A DNA stretch of 14,354 nucleotides from an uncultured Clostridia bacterium. GTDB taxonomy: Bacteria > Bacillota > Clostridia > TANB77 > CAG-508. The position numbers and the translations under genes are program-made. The stretch covers positions 1-14,354 of the forward strand of contig CANRLE010000023.1 in assembly GCA_947631385.1 (NCBI GenBank), in the 5' to 3' direction. Under the pieces are notes generated by a model. The model was not told the origin of the DNA and made no database searches. It worked only from the letters and a program-made list of their open reading frames with translations. Shown in pieces: positions 14,237-14,354 of this stretch; position 1 is the first letter of the stretch; each line of letters starts with the position of its first letter.

Positions 14237-14354
14237 CTAGCCTTCAGCATACAAATATAAAGCTGGGCGAAATCCAATGTTGGTGGCAGCAGCTTGCGGA
14301 GTGTCGGGGCTACGTCTAGAAGCTGGACTGACACTGGCATTGTCTTTGTAAGAG
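14237..14354 (-). CDS. C-terminal end of a C-type-lectin/FGE-fold protein, possible DGR variable protein (runs off right edge)
   Basis: The last 38 codons of a minus-strand gene end at TAG (14239-14237). They read SYKDNASVSPASRRSPDTPQ, then AAATNIGFRPALYLYAEG. The S-x-R-x-x-x-x-P ... NIGFRP pattern is that of the C-terminus of FGE/C-type-lectin folds used as the variable domain of DGR target proteins. About 53% of the bases of 30 consecutive codons are G or C, against an AT-rich rest of the window. Codons with C at position three are unusually common (TAC, GAC, GCC, GTC, AGC, CCC, ACC, AAC, CGC). That fits a template of AAC/AAT codons whose adenines have been replaced. No template repeat or reverse transcriptase is in view. 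Alternatives: a plain FGE-type enzyme tail, or horizontally acquired DNA of higher GC. Confidence 0.6.
   Translation of the reverse strand, partial: SYKDNASVSPASRRSPDTPQAAATNIGFRPALYLYAEG

Noticed and set aside
1..14354. CRISPR array, tRNA or rRNA genes, insertion sequences
   Set aside because: No regularly spaced repeats, no recognisable RNA gene and no transposase-like reading frame were seen on either strand.

Overview
The window is AT-rich, with A/T-ending codons almost throughout, strong GGAGG-type ribosome binding sites, several TTG/GTG starts and short U-tailed terminators. Together with the gene set (PflB/PflA, Mn-dependent pyrophosphatase, a SpoVB/YabM-type flippase beside HU, a PdaB-like deacetylase) this points to an anaerobic, probably spore-forming low-GC Firmicute of the Clostridia. 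Most of it is ordinary chromosome.

Layout from left to right. (1) 1-2000, minus strand: the start of a HU gene and a SpoVB/YabM-type flippase gene split by a one-base frameshift. (2) 2013-6072: ppaC (minus) and the fermentative pflB-pflA operon (plus) diverge from a short intergenic region; ppaC has a full-consensus sigma-A promoter. (3) 6090-7842, minus: a three-repeat S1 protein and an unrecognised winged-helix/nuclease-like protein, with their own promoter. (4) 7902-11222, minus: a large GT-C-like membrane protein, rluD and rluB, tightly packed; rluB is broken by a one-base frameshift in a homopolymer stretch. (5) 11330-12028, minus: an SSB-type protein with two OB folds. (6) 12166-13506, minus: an unknown 169-aa protein behind a PdaB-like NodB-domain deacetylase that has a very good sigma-E-type promoter with a palindrome in it. 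(7) 13688-14125, plus: a small protein with a prealbumin-like domain and a cysteine-rich tail, ending at a strong hairpin. (8) 14237-14354, minus: the last 38 codons of a gene that enters from the right edge.

The right edge is the most interesting part. The last ~100 bases are about half G+C in an AT-rich genome, many of their codons have the form NNC or NNT, and the encoded tail reads like the end of a C-type-lectin/FGE-fold protein (..ASRRSPDTPQ..TNIGFRPALYLY..). That is what the variable region of a diversity-generating retroelement (DGR) target protein looks like. The template repeat and reverse transcriptase are not in the window, so this is a hypothesis that flanking sequence could settle.

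The two frameshifts, both one surplus base in otherwise intact conserved genes, suggest assembly or sequencing error at least as much as true gene decay. If real, the cell lacks an intact flippase of this type and an intact RluB.
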